Part shown: in pieces, positions 37,404-46,035 of the stretch
Layout: every line of letters begins with the position of its first letter
How positions within the stretch are numbered: position 1 is the first letter of the stretch
Assembly: GCA_002344215.1 (NCBI GenBank)
Contig: DDSV01000024.1
Span: forward strand, 73,474 to 137,473
Length of the DNA: 64,000 nucleotides
Origin: Akkermansiaceae bacterium UBA2381
Lineage (GTDB): Bacteria; Verrucomicrobiota; Verrucomicrobiia; Verrucomicrobiales; DEV007
Direction: 5' to 3'
Translations under genes and position numbers: made by a program
The notes under the pieces: generated by a model
The model's input: only the letters and a program-made list of their open reading frames with translations
The model's database searches: none
What the model was told of the DNA's origin: nothing

Positions 37404-38904
37404 CGCACTGATCAAGCGCCCGCTCGAAGCGGGCGATGAGATCCTCGGGATCCTCCAGGCCGACCCAGATGCGCAGGAGGTTCCGTGGCGCTCCTCGTTC
37501 CGCCGCCCACTCCAGTTCATTGTAATGGGCCAGCAGCGTATAGGGGCAGGCGAGACTGAAATTGGTACCGAGGCTCGGACCCTTCGAGATCTCGAGCGCA
37601 TCGTAGAAGGCCGCAGCCGCAGCCTCACCTCCATGGAGTTCGAGTGAAATGAGGGCACCATAACCTCCCTCCTCGCGCCGGAGCGCGTCATAAAACTCCC
37701 GACAGACGGTGGAGGGATGCCAAAGCGATTTCACCTCGGGTCGCTCCTGCAACCACTCGACCAGTTCGAGCGCGTTCTCGTTTGTGGCTTCCACCCTCTC
37801 CCGGAAATGCCGTGAATTGATTTCCAGGGTGATGGCATCCCGTTCAAAGAGAGGGCTCGCCGATTCTTCAAAGGGCAACTCCTCTTTCAGCAGGGTATAA
37901 AAGGGAGAGTTCCGATTCAGAACGACGGAACCGGCCGCGACATCTCCCGCACCCGAAAACACTTTCGTCAAACTAGTCGTGACGGCATCGGCGTAGCACA
38001 AGGCATCGACATTCACGCAGGTCGCGATGGTGTCATCGACCACCAGCGGGACCTCGTGTGCTTTTAAGAGCGAAGCAATCCCTGCCAGATCCGCAGTGCG
38101 GAGAAGCGGATTGCTGGGGAGTTCAGTATAGACGGCGGCGGCCCGACCTCCTCCGTCGAACCAGTCCCTGAGTTCCTTCACTCCGCCCTCCGTGGTGAGA
38201 GTGAGATCAACCACTCCGGCACCAAACTGCTCCTGAACCTTGAAGGAATCGAGGTAGGGAAATTCGATCTGCACTGTCGGCACCTCCGGCCGCCATTTCG
38301 TAAGGACGCGGTGAACCGCAAAGATCGCCGCCATTCCCGAGGAGAATAGATAGACGTCGTCCGCCTCCGATTGGTCATGAAAGGAGGCGATGCGTTCGCG
38401 CAGCAACTGGCGGGCTTTCTCCCCCTCCTCCGCCAGCGCGGGATCGAGAGGAGCGTCAAGCAGAGCTGATTCCGCGAGGCGGCTGCTTACGATTTCGCCG
38501 CCGTGTTGCCAGCATTTCCAGGCGATCTCGTAGGCGGACTCATCCAGAAGAACGACGGTGAGATTCCCCCATCCGTAGGACTCCAATCGACAGGATAACC
38601 CGGTGCGGCGCTTGACGTAGTCAGCACATCTCCACGCCGCGGCGAGCGAGGGGAACACGAGGGCGGATTCCCCCTTCTTCGAGAACTCCTCCTGTGCTGC
38701 GAGGAAAAGCTCCGCGACGATGGGGTGCACGACAAATCGGGGATACCCGCACTCAAAGGTCTCGATAATGGCGGGGTCTCCCTCCTCATATCCGATCGCG
38801 TGCGCCCAGAGAGGCAGACACATGGAGACAGCATGATCACTGTCCGGGATCGCATGACCGAGATCCTCCGGACGGCAGAATGGCTGAGTGAAAGGGTCGC
38901 GCAT
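37390..38904 (-). CDS. Cys/Met-metabolism PLP enzyme with N-terminal extension (cystathionine gamma-synthase-like)
   Basis: 504 residues. The C-terminal 330 residues follow the cystathionine gamma-synthase fold: 'YLFSSGMAAIFAVHR', 'VVDDTIATC' and PLP Lys314 in 'TTSLTKVFSG'. The first 150-180 residues are an extra domain that resembles nothing obvious except the N-terminal part of fungal-type cystathionine synthases. The gene ends 14 bases inside the convergent esterase gene. A second family member lies 13 bases upstream in the same direction, so the two are likely one operon. Whether this is a synthase, lyase or other trans-sulfuration enzyme cannot be decided. Confidence 0.8.
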   Translation of the reverse strand: MRDPFTQPFCRPEDLGHAIPDSDHAVSMCLPLWAHAIGYEEGDPAIIETFECGYPRFVVHPIVAELFLAAQEEFSKKGESALVFPSLAAAWRCADYVKRRTGLSCRLESYGWGNLTVVLLDESAYEIAWKCWQHGGEIVSSRLAESALLDAPLDPALAEEGEKARQLLRERIASFHDQSEADDVYLFSSGMAAIFAVHRVLTKWRPEVPTVQIEFPYLDSFKVQEQFGAGVVDLTLTTEGGVKELRDWFDGGGRAAAVYTELPSNPLLRTADLAGIASLLKAHEVPLVVDDTIATCVNVDALCYADAVTTSLTKVFSGAGDVAAGSVVLNRNSPFYTLLKEELPFEESASPLFERDAITLEINSRHFRERVEATNENALELVEWLQERPEVKSLWHPSTVCREFYDALRREEGGYGALISLELHGGEAAAAAFYDALEISKGPSLGTNFSLACPYTLLAHYNELEWAAERGAPRNLLRIWVGLEDPEDLIARFERALDQCVRGS

Positions 38905-38917
38905 CGTTGTAATAACG

Positions 38918-40063
38918 TTAGGCGAGAGCTTGTCTCACATCCTCGATCAGATCGGCGACCGTTTCGATGCCCACCGAGAAGCGGACCAGAGAATCGGTGA
39001 TGCCGACCGCCTCACGGGTTTCCTTCGGCACACTCGCATGTGTCATTGAGGCGGGATGACAGCAGAGCGACTCGACGCCTCCGAGGCTCTCCGCTTTGGG
39101 GAAAAGACGAAGTCGCCCCAGAAAGGCCTGGGTCTCCGCCAAATTGAGCCCGAAGTCCACCGTGACGATACCCGATCCGCCGCTCATCTGGCGCTTCGCG
39201 ATTTCATACTGGGGGTGTGAGGGAAGGAAGGGATAACGAACCGACACCGCTCCGGTTTCAGCTTCAAGAAATCGGGCAAAAGCGAGGGCATTCTCACAAT
39301 GCCGCTCCATCCGGATCGCTTCGGTTTTGATTCCGCGCGAGGTGAGCCAGCAATCCATCGGAGCCGGTTGCAGACCCAGCGCCTTTTGCGCGAAGATCAT
39401 TTTGGCATTCCACTCTTCGGAGTTGGTGCAGACCGCTCCGGCGAGGGCATCGGAGTGTCCATTCGCATACTTTGTGAGTGAGAGCAGCGAAAGATCAGCC
39501 CCCAACTCGATGGGTCGCTGCAGGTAGCTGCTTGCGAAGGTGTTGTCCACCAGAAGAGGGGCGCCCGCCGCGTGGGCTGCCTCAGCAACGGCGGCGATGT
39601 CGATGATTTTGAGATTCGGATTGGTCGGTGATTCGATCCAGACCAGCGTCGGCTTTAAGGACGCGAGGGTGGTGAATGACTCCGGGGCCGTGAAATCGAG
39701 ATAACGGACCGAGACACCGAATTTCGCAAAGACCTGGGCAAAAAGCCGGAAGGTACAGCCATAGATATTCTCCTCGGCGACGACGAGGTCCCCGCTCTTC
39801 AGCGTCGAGACGACCGCCGTGATGGCCGAGACTCCGCTTCCAAAGCAGGTTGAAAAAGCGGCGCCTTCGAGGCTGGCGACGGCGCGGTCGAGGAGGCGAA
39901 AATTGGGATTGCCCGAGCGGGTATAGTCGAATCCGTTCGGATTGCCATACTCGAAGGTGGACGTCAGCCAGACCGGAGGGGTCACCGCTCCGGTTTCCCC
40001 CACAAAGTCGCGTCCCAGGTGAATGGCGCGGGTTTCAAAGCCGTCCGGTCGATCTTTTTCCAT
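38918..40063 (-). CDS. Cystathionine gamma-synthase/lyase-family PLP enzyme
   Basis: 381 residues, the normal length of the family. PLP Lys198 ('LSLTKYANGHSD'), Asp173 ('LLVDNTFAS') and the N-terminal 'TRAIHLG' and 'YTRSGNPN' motifs identify it. It should act on O-acylhomoserine, cystathionine or homocysteine in methionine/cysteine metabolism. The longer frame to 40273 overlaps the divergent gene and has no family match, so I use ATG 40063. It probably precedes the longer paralog at 37390 in one transcript. Confidence 0.9.
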   Translation of the reverse strand: MEKDRPDGFETRAIHLGRDFVGETGAVTPPVWLTSTFEYGNPNGFDYTRSGNPNFRLLDRAVASLEGAAFSTCFGSGVSAITAVVSTLKSGDLVVAEENIYGCTFRLFAQVFAKFGVSVRYLDFTAPESFTTLASLKPTLVWIESPTNPNLKIIDIAAVAEAAHAAGAPLLVDNTFASSYLQRPIELGADLSLLSLTKYANGHSDALAGAVCTNSEEWNAKMIFAQKALGLQPAPMDCWLTSRGIKTEAIRMERHCENALAFARFLEAETGAVSVRYPFLPSHPQYEIAKRQMSGGSGIVTVDFGLNLAETQAFLGRLRLFPKAESLGGVESLCCHPASMTHASVPKETREAVGITDSLVRFSVGIETVADLIEDVRQALA

Positions 40064-40192
40064 GCACCCCGAATCAACAGGGTTCACTGCGGGAGTCAAC
40101 CCGATTGAATGACATACAACAGGCGCCTTGATGACCGGCCGGTGAGTCTGCTCTTGCCAGAAGGCCGTATTCTTTGGAAAGTCCCGGAGCCC

Positions 40193-40687
40193 GTGAACTT
40201 CAATCCCTATCCCACCCCGCCCCAGCTCTTCCGTCAGTTCGAACGGGGCGAGATCAGCCGTGAGGAACTGCACGCCTCACTTGCCCTGCACGCGAGGACC
40301 CTCATCGCCGAGATGGTGGAGGCAAAGAAGAACCCGCGAACCTCCTATCTGGAAAGGCTCCGCAACTTTGCGGCGGCCCGGCGACTTTCGAAAAAATACG
40401 GCACGGCGAGGATTCGGGAGATCTTCGCGGCGCTGGGCGATATCGAGGGCTTTCCCCCGGCCCAGATCCTGTGGAACGCACGCCACGCGGACGTGCCGCT
40501 CCACTGTTTTATCCGCAGCCGCATCGAGCCCGTCTTCCGCGTCACCCGACTCGACGTCCAGCCGATGTCCGTGAGCATCGAGGTGGAATACGGGGCCAAC
40601 GACAAATCGAAAACGATCCGCGAGGCGATTCTTTTCCAGCGCGATGCCCGGCTTTCTCTCGAACTCGTCGACCGATTCGTCAAATAG
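40193..40687 (+). CDS. Conserved-looking cytoplasmic protein of unknown function
   Basis: 164 residues from a GTG at 40193 ('MNFNPYPTPPQLFRQFERGE'), with a GGAG sequence three bases upstream. A longer frame from ATG 40109 adds 28 residues without a recognisable pattern. The protein is helix-rich and basic ('ARRLSKKYGTARIREIF') with a beta-rich end. No signal peptide, membrane segment or catalytic motif is visible, and I do not assign a family. It is divergent from the cystathionine-type gene and convergent with the DUF3037 gene (12-base gap). Confidence 0.65.
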   Translation: MNFNPYPTPPQLFRQFERGEISREELHASLALHARTLIAEMVEAKKNPRTSYLERLRNFAAARRLSKKYGTARIREIFAALGDIEGFPPAQILWNARHADVPLHCFIRSRIEPVFRVTRLDVQPMSVSIEVEYGANDKSKTIREAILFQRDARLSLELVDRFVK

Positions 40688-40699
40688 GAGGCTAAAAAG

Positions 40700-41602
40700 C
40701 TACTCTGTCAGCTTCAGCTCCGGCTGCTCTTCAATCCGCGCAAAGGCCAGAATCGCCTCTTTGTCTTCGATGTCGGCCACCTGGACTCCCTCGTTGATGA
40801 GGCCTTCACAGATGTCCTCGGCGGCGACCCGCCCCTCGCCGTCCTCCGGTTTTTTGATGACAAAAAGAAAGGACTCCGGGAGACAACCGACCCGCTTGAG
40901 CCGGTTCACTTTGGCGATCCACTCATCCCCGTAGGTGTAGATCGGGGTCGGCGTGGGCCGGTCGAGATTCAGGGGTTTGATCGCTTTCTCCGGTATCTCG
41001 GATCCTCTCGGCGTGAAGACGAGCGGGATGCCCACATGGTAGGCATCGGTTCCCACCCAGGGAGCCTCGCGATAGAGCCGTCCGAGGCGATTAGCGGAGA
41101 GCAGGCGCCGCACATCCCGGGTCAACTGCTTCTCCTCATAGTCGGCCTGAGTGAGGTGCCGGTGCTCCACATAGCGGTCATACAATTCCGCGAGAGTGAC
41201 CTCCATGTCGCTGCAGAGGCGGGTCCCCTGGGAAGCGTAGAAGAACGGTGATCCCTGCGGGGCGGTCAGTTTGCGGAAGAGGTCGACGTCCCCTTCGCCC
41301 ACAAAGAGGTCACTCTGCGAGGGATGATTTTTGGCGACCTGCCTGGCATCGTCCGTCCAGAGATTGGTCTCGATTGAGAGCGCGGAGAGTTCGTTCGTGA
41401 GGCGCTTAAGCCCCGACCGGTAGAGACTGAGATCCAGCTCCGGAAAACAGACCCGGACCCGTTTTGTTTTCTGGGGAGCGATCAGCTTGTAGGCGAGGTA
41501 GCGGCTTTTCACCTCCACCGCCACGATTCCCACATTGATAAATTCGCCCAGCTCCGGGTAGGGGCGGAATCCGATTGCGGCATAGTTGAGAATGAGGCTC
41601 AT
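40700..41602 (-). CDS. DUF3037-family protein, partner of the HipA-like kinase
   Basis: 300 residues. The N-terminus 'LNYAAIGFRPYPELGEFINVGIVAVE' has the DUF3037 pattern, in which a strand carrying 'Y.P....GE..NVG' is conserved. The remainder is mixed alpha/beta without known catalytic residues. It starts 12 bases after the stop of the HipA-like gene, on the same strand, as these two families commonly occur together. The partnership suggests a kinase-substrate or toxin-antitoxin-like pair, but no activity is established to my knowledge. Confidence 0.75.
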   Translation of the reverse strand: MSLILNYAAIGFRPYPELGEFINVGIVAVEVKSRYLAYKLIAPQKTKRVRVCFPELDLSLYRSGLKRLTNELSALSIETNLWTDDARQVAKNHPSQSDLFVGEGDVDLFRKLTAPQGSPFFYASQGTRLCSDMEVTLAELYDRYVEHRHLTQADYEEKQLTRDVRRLLSANRLGRLYREAPWVGTDAYHVGIPLVFTPRGSEIPEKAIKPLNLDRPTPTPIYTYGDEWIAKVNRLKRVGCLPESFLFVIKKPEDGEGRVAAEDICEGLINEGVQVADIEDKEAILAFARIEEQPELKLTE

Positions 41603-41614
41603 GGGTTTTCCCGG

Positions 41615-42346
41615 TCAATTGGCTGAAATCCCGTCAGCAGGAAGCTTCGGTTTGATAAGGCTCGCCTCGAGATTCTGGCGGGTGAACGAGATGAGTGATT
41701 TTCTCGCGGGGCCTTTGATCCACTCCGCGGGCATTTCGGCCCAGATCTTGTCGAGGTTGTAGATTGCCGACTCAAAGCGGGTCCGCCACTTCTTGAGAAA
41801 GGGTTTTTCAATAAACGGTCTCACATCACGAAAGACGTGCTCCCGCTTGAACATCGCCGGATCAAAATCAGTGGCGAGACAGTGGTCGTGATCGATAAGG
41901 AAGATTTTCTGCAAGACCGGATCCCAGAGGACATTCGGATCACCCCCCGTGATGCTGAGGCAACGATCGGAATTCCTCACCCACCAGTCAAAACAAAGAG
42001 TCCGGATTTTGGTTTCCTCGTCGATGCTCTGAAGATGAGCCGACCGAATCTCGTCGGAGAACGGGACCCGCTGGGATCCGAAGGCGAAACCTGGCTGGAA
42101 CTCATCCCGCCCCTCGACAATGGAATGACTCGCCAGATCGGCGGGAATCGAGACGATCCTCACCGGCGCGACAGGCAGGCCGCACTCCTCGGCGAGACGA
42201 CTGATGACAAACTCCTTCACGAGATTGTCCCGGCTCAGATTGTCCCGCTTCACGAAATAAAAGTGCCCGTCAGCCCCTTCACAGAAGAAAGGACGGCTGA
42301 TCCCATTGTCGGCCCGTCCACAGATACTGACTAATTCCACTGCCAT
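41615..42346 (-). CDS. HipA-like kinase-domain protein
   Basis: 243 residues. Kinase-like elements are visible: an ATP-site Lys in 'FYFVKRDN', 'EFVISRLAEECGLPVAPV', the catalytic-loop-like 'WWVRNSDRCLSI' and the metal-binding 'LIDHDHCL'. This is the compact HipA_2 type rather than full-length HipA (about 440 residues), and no HipB-like DNA-binding antitoxin is adjacent. The DUF3037 gene directly follows and probably forms its partner. Targets cannot be predicted. Confidence 0.75.
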   Translation of the reverse strand: MAVELVSICGRADNGISRPFFCEGADGHFYFVKRDNLSRDNLVKEFVISRLAEECGLPVAPVRIVSIPADLASHSIVEGRDEFQPGFAFGSQRVPFSDEIRSAHLQSIDEETKIRTLCFDWWVRNSDRCLSITGGDPNVLWDPVLQKIFLIDHDHCLATDFDPAMFKREHVFRDVRPFIEKPFLKKWRTRFESAIYNLDKIWAEMPAEWIKGPARKSLISFTRQNLEASLIKPKLPADGISAN

Positions 42347-42430
42347 GATTGCGAGGATAGGAAGCTAGACGGGACGGAGTCCACTGGGCAACCAAATCTT
42401 GAAGAAAATTTGACGGCACGAGGCCCGGCA

Positions 42431-43306
42431 TCAGGGGTCCGTCGATACCGCCACCATCTGATACCACCGAACCGGGTAGTTTTCCTCCCCCGGTTCGGTG
42501 GGACGGTCTCGCTCCCAGCGGATCTCGAATCCGGCCTTGCGGAGGATCGCGGGGTAATTGTGGGAAAAAGCGAACTCGTATCCGTAAGGGAGCGACTCGG
42601 ATTCCTTTTGTAGATCGTGATCACTCCCGATCGACTCGGTAATGGCGATGAGGCAGGGGGAGCAAAGTGAACGGAACTCCCGGAAGAGGGCGATCAACTC
42701 TTCATGAAGAATGTATTCGAGGACTCCGCCGTTGGTAACGAGGACTGTGTTCGGAGCGGGGTGGCGGCGCAGCCACTCGCGAAGATCACCCGAGTGAAAA
42801 AAGAGGCGGTCCGAGCCTTCATGTCTTTCCCGGCACTTCTCGATTTCGCGTGCGTTGAGATCGACGCCGTGGAATCCGGTGACGGCCTCGAGCTTGTTGG
42901 AAAGCCACTCGAGAACGCGGCCGTCACCCGACCCTACCTCGACCAGGCGAACATTCCCGTCGCCGAGAAGAGGGAGCATCCCGGAGATATGATCGGCGAC
43001 GATGGCGTGGTGACGCAGGAAAAGCTCTTCAAAACGATAGGCAAAACCTTCGTAAAACTCTTCCGATGTAGCCGAGGACCAGTAGTGGGTGAAATAGCGC
43101 CGCAAGGTTTCGTGATCGCGCCTCCGCACCGCGTCAGCGAGGTGGGCATTGCGAATGAGTTTGCCTGCCGGCCCCCAACCCGGATCGAAGGGTTTTTCAT
43201 CCACCGCTGCGGCGAGAGCGGGGTTGAGAATTTTGAGAAAATTCCCCCAAAATGCTTTGGCGCGGCGGTCGAGGGGGAGATCTGAAGGTCTACGATAAGC
43301 TCTCAT
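42431..43306 (-). CDS. SAM-dependent methyltransferase
   Basis: 291 residues. The class I methyltransferase motif I is 'RLVEVGSGDGRVLEWL', followed by 'FHGVDLNAREIEKC' with the ribose-binding acidic residue. A 100-residue helical N-terminal part precedes the Rossmann domain. The acceptor substrate is unknown; the family is too broad to decide. It is separated from the HipA-like gene by 84 bases on the same strand, so a link is possible but not shown. Confidence 0.8.
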   Translation of the reverse strand: MRAYRRPSDLPLDRRAKAFWGNFLKILNPALAAAVDEKPFDPGWGPAGKLIRNAHLADAVRRRDHETLRRYFTHYWSSATSEEFYEGFAYRFEELFLRHHAIVADHISGMLPLLGDGNVRLVEVGSGDGRVLEWLSNKLEAVTGFHGVDLNAREIEKCRERHEGSDRLFFHSGDLREWLRRHPAPNTVLVTNGGVLEYILHEELIALFREFRSLCSPCLIAITESIGSDHDLQKESESLPYGYEFAFSHNYPAILRKAGFEIRWERDRPTEPGEENYPVRWYQMVAVSTDP

Positions 43307-43320
43307 GCCAGAAGAAGGAA

Positions 43321-43350
43321 GGGCGGGCGCCCATCAAATGACGCCCGCCC
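43321..43350 (-). terminator. Strong hairpin terminator of the copper cassette
   Basis: GGGCGGGCG (43321-43329) and CGCCCGCCC (43342-43350) form a perfect GC-rich 9-bp stem with a 12-base loop; on the minus strand it is followed by a T-rich stretch (TTCCTTCTTC). It lies 13 bases after the stop of the Cys-rich lipoprotein and closes the minus-strand cassette. Confidence 0.65.
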
Positions 43351-43362
43351 GGTATTTCAGTA

Positions 43363-43557
43363 TCAACGCGAACAGTGGTCGCATGACTTGGAACACGATC
43401 CTCCGCCCGGGTTGGCGCAGGCTTCTTTGCCTCCCTTGCAGCAGCAACTTGCTTTCGCACAGCAGCCACCACCGCCACCCGTGGTGACGCAGGAAGTAAG
43501 AGTGAACAAGGCCGCACTTGAGGCGGCCACCAGAGCCAGATTACGCAGTGTTTTCAT
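43363..43557 (-). CDS. Small Cys-rich lipoprotein (metallothionein-like candidate)
   Basis: 64 residues. The signal peptide ends with lipobox 'LTSC', predicting a lipoprotein. The mature part is glycine- and cysteine-rich with ten Cys including the lipidated one, in pairs and triplets ('GCCAKASCCCKGG', 'CSKSCDHC'), which suggests thiolate metal binding at the membrane. It ends the copper cassette and is followed by a strong terminator. I know no named family for it. Confidence 0.75.
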   Translation of the reverse strand: MKTLRNLALVAASSAALFTLTSCVTTGGGGGCCAKASCCCKGGKEACANPGGGSCSKSCDHCSR

Positions 43558-43615
43558 TGGATTGTCTTTTGTTTCTACTTTTTTGTTTTGTCAGGATGCT
43601 AATCGACGCTTCGCT

Positions 43616-43843
43616 TCAGGGAAGCTTGGCGAGGTATTTCGCGGGATTCTTCTCGAACTTGGCGACACAGGGTTTGCAGCAGAATTTGATCTGCTGATCG
43701 CCATAGACCTTGGTGACGACTTTGCCCATCGAGCCGAGTTCGTTGTCGGTGACGACGCAGTAGTTCAGCGGGTAGGGCTTGGCGGCAAAGACCGACGTGA
43801 GGAGGAGCGCTGAGAGCGCGGTGAGAGTCAGGATGATTTTCAT
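43616..43843 (-). CDS. Secreted YHS/TRASH-like metal-binding protein
   Basis: 75 residues with a signal peptide (about 1-20). The mature part reads 'YCVVTDNELGSMGKV' and 'IKFCCKPCVAKFEKNP', which follows the Cys-x(25)-Cys-Cys-x-x-Cys layout and the 'F..NP..Y' ending of YHS/TRASH domains that bind heavy metals. It lies between the CopA-CopB fusion and the Cys-rich lipoprotein on the same strand, supporting a copper-binding role in the periplasm. Confidence 0.8.
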   Translation of the reverse strand: MKIILTLTALSALLLTSVFAAKPYPLNYCVVTDNELGSMGKVVTKVYGDQQIKFCCKPCVAKFEKNPAKYLAKLP

Positions 43844-43861
43844 GTTTGTTCTTGGTTTGGA

Positions 43862-45910
43862 TTAAAAACGGAAGCTGAGGCCTCCGCCGATTCCGTGCTC
43901 CGAGTGGTATTCGGAGATCAGGGAAAATTGTTTTGTCAGGAGATACTCGGCACCGGCGGACCACTCCCATTCGCTCCCGGTGTCGTATTCGACCGCCCCG
44001 AAGAGCGAGATTCTGTCTGTCATCCTCAGCGATTTGCCGAGGCCGAAACGGAAGTCCCCTTCACTGTCGACCTGGGCGAAGCTGTCGATCAGATAAGGCA
44101 GACGGTATTCGACCCCGCCAAAAGCGCGGTCTCTGCGTCCGTGCTCGTTCGTGAGGCGTGCGCCAAGGACGGTGGAAAGGTTCGGACCGAGATAACGGCT
44201 CCAGACGAGGTCGATCTCGTAGTGGGAGACGTCCGGAATGTCGTCGTCCCAGTGAAGATCCCACATCGCATAATAGTCATTGCGGGAATTCATGAGACCG
44301 GCCATGCCCATGCCCATGTGCGACTGGAAGGATCCCGAAGCCATGAAATAGAGGGGATCCTCATCGTGCTCACCCAGGTCGGGGACATGGTCAGGTCCCT
44401 GCTCTTCGTAGGAAAAGACCCGCGCCATTCCCATATGCATGTGATAGAGCAGGTGGCAGTGGAAGAGCCAATCGCCGCTCTCGTTCGCTTCGAATTCGAT
44501 GGTACGTTTCCCCATTGGAGGGAGATCGACGGTGTGTTTCAAGGGAGCGTCAGATAGATCACGCGAGTCGAGGACACGGAAAAAGTGCCCATGGAGATGC
44601 AACGGATGGTGCATCATCGTGTCGTTGATGAGCTCAAGGCGCAGCACCTCGCCCCGCTTGATTTTAATGACTCCATCCTCGGCCATGGTCTTGCCGTTGA
44701 AGGACCAGATGTATCGCTCCATGTCACCGGTGAGACGCAGGTCGATGGTGCGCCGGGGGAGGGAAGCATCGAGACGGGTCGATTCCGGTGAACGAAGCCT
44801 TGCATATGGCGGAAGCGGACGCTCCGGTTCGGCGGCGAGGGCTTCCGCGTCGGTCGCGGGAATGACGGTGTCGTCATCCTCCAGCGCGGCGAGGAGATGG
44901 TCGTCCATGTTGTAAAGATTCGGCCGGGGAATCTCAGGAGCGGGATAATCCTCCCCCTCCCCGAGCCAGATCGAGGCATGGCCGGATCCGTCCTGTGCAG
45001 TGGCGCGCACTTCCCATCGACCTTCGGCCGGCACGGTAACGAGGACGTCGTAGGTCTCGGCCATCCCCATGAGGAGCCGGTTCACCCGGATCGGCCGCAC
45101 CGCCGGACCATCCGCGGCAATGATCTTGAGCGGGCCCGTCGCGGACTGGAGATAAAAATAGGTCGCTGCTCCCGCGTTAATGAAACGGAGCCTGACCGTC
45201 TCTCCGTTGCGCACCGGAAGACCGAAAGAGCGTTTTCCATTCGCAAGAAAGGCGTCGTAGGCCACGTCCGAGACATCCATCGCCGGCATACGTGATTTTT
45301 CCCGCTCGACGAAGGAATCGAGTTCGCCCGCCCGAATCGCTCCGGCGACACTCTGGATCGAGCCCTTCTTCAAAGCATACCATTCGTTGCCGCTCATGAG
45401 GGTGCGCATCACCTCGGCGGGGCGCTCTCGCGTCCAGTCCGAGAGCACAATGACTTCGTCGCGATCGGTGGCCTCCCCTAGCCCACCACGCGGTTCGACA
45501 ACGATGGAACCGTAGACCCCGCTTTGCTCCTGAAGCCCGGTGTGGCTGTGATACCAGTAGGTGCCGGCGTGTTTGAGCGGAAACTCAAAGGTGTGTGTCG
45601 TCCCCGGCTGAATCGGCGGGGTCGTGACATAGGGCACCCCATCCTGCTCGTTCGGAAGGAGAAGCCCGTGCCAGTGCACCGAAGTCTCCTCGCTCTTGAG
45701 ACGATTGTGGACACGTATCCTCGCGAAATCACCTTCGCGAAAACGCAAAGTGGGACCGGGAATGCTCCCGTTCACTGTCAGGGCGCGGACGGGACGCAGT
45801 TCCCGATCAGGGGACCAGCGTTGTTCCGCGATGTCGAGATCATACTCGACCTCGCCGGCATGGCTCAGGGTGGTGTAAAGAAGAAGAGTGAGAAGGAATC
45901 GATTCATCAT
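43862..45910 (-). CDS. Multicopper oxidase fused to a CopB-like outer-membrane domain
   Basis: 682 residues with a signal peptide. Residues about 20-500 are a CopA/laccase-type multicopper oxidase with the four copper motifs 'HWHG', 'WYHSHTG', 'HPLHLHGHFF' and 'HCHLLYHMHMGM'. The last 150 residues ('SFQSHMGMGMAGLMNSRN' to 'GGGLSFRF') have alternating beta strands and a terminal Phe like the CopB outer-membrane barrel. In Proteobacteria CopA and CopB are separate proteins, so this is a fusion. It should oxidise or sequester Cu(I) in the periplasm. A double ATG at 45910/45907 precedes the signal peptide. Confidence 0.85.
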   Translation of the reverse strand: MMNRFLLTLLLYTTLSHAGEVEYDLDIAEQRWSPDRELRPVRALTVNGSIPGPTLRFREGDFARIRVHNRLKSEETSVHWHGLLLPNEQDGVPYVTTPPIQPGTTHTFEFPLKHAGTYWYHSHTGLQEQSGVYGSIVVEPRGGLGEATDRDEVIVLSDWTRERPAEVMRTLMSGNEWYALKKGSIQSVAGAIRAGELDSFVEREKSRMPAMDVSDVAYDAFLANGKRSFGLPVRNGETVRLRFINAGAATYFYLQSATGPLKIIAADGPAVRPIRVNRLLMGMAETYDVLVTVPAEGRWEVRATAQDGSGHASIWLGEGEDYPAPEIPRPNLYNMDDHLLAALEDDDTVIPATDAEALAAEPERPLPPYARLRSPESTRLDASLPRRTIDLRLTGDMERYIWSFNGKTMAEDGVIKIKRGEVLRLELINDTMMHHPLHLHGHFFRVLDSRDLSDAPLKHTVDLPPMGKRTIEFEANESGDWLFHCHLLYHMHMGMARVFSYEEQGPDHVPDLGEHDEDPLYFMASGSFQSHMGMGMAGLMNSRNDYYAMWDLHWDDDIPDVSHYEIDLVWSRYLGPNLSTVLGARLTNEHGRRDRAFGGVEYRLPYLIDSFAQVDSEGDFRFGLGKSLRMTDRISLFGAVEYDTGSEWEWSAGAEYLLTKQFSLISEYHSEHGIGGGLSFRF

Positions 45911-46035
45911 TGATGCGAATGGGTTCTTCGCGATTCCGCCCCTCAAAGGAACGGGAGGAATCAGGCATTTCGGACGGGCACAAGTGGTGCACGCGTCGCA
46001 GGAACCGGGGCGGCGAACGGCCGCCTATTCGGACA

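Noticed and set aside
43599..43970. 123-residue minus-strand frame over the YHS-like gene and the CopA-CopB 3' end
   Set aside because: It is an alternate-frame shadow of two well-supported copper genes.
45977..45990. Second sigma-54-like 14-mer on the plus strand
   Set aside because: It lies inside the copper cassette with no plus-strand gene within reach, so it is probably coincidence.
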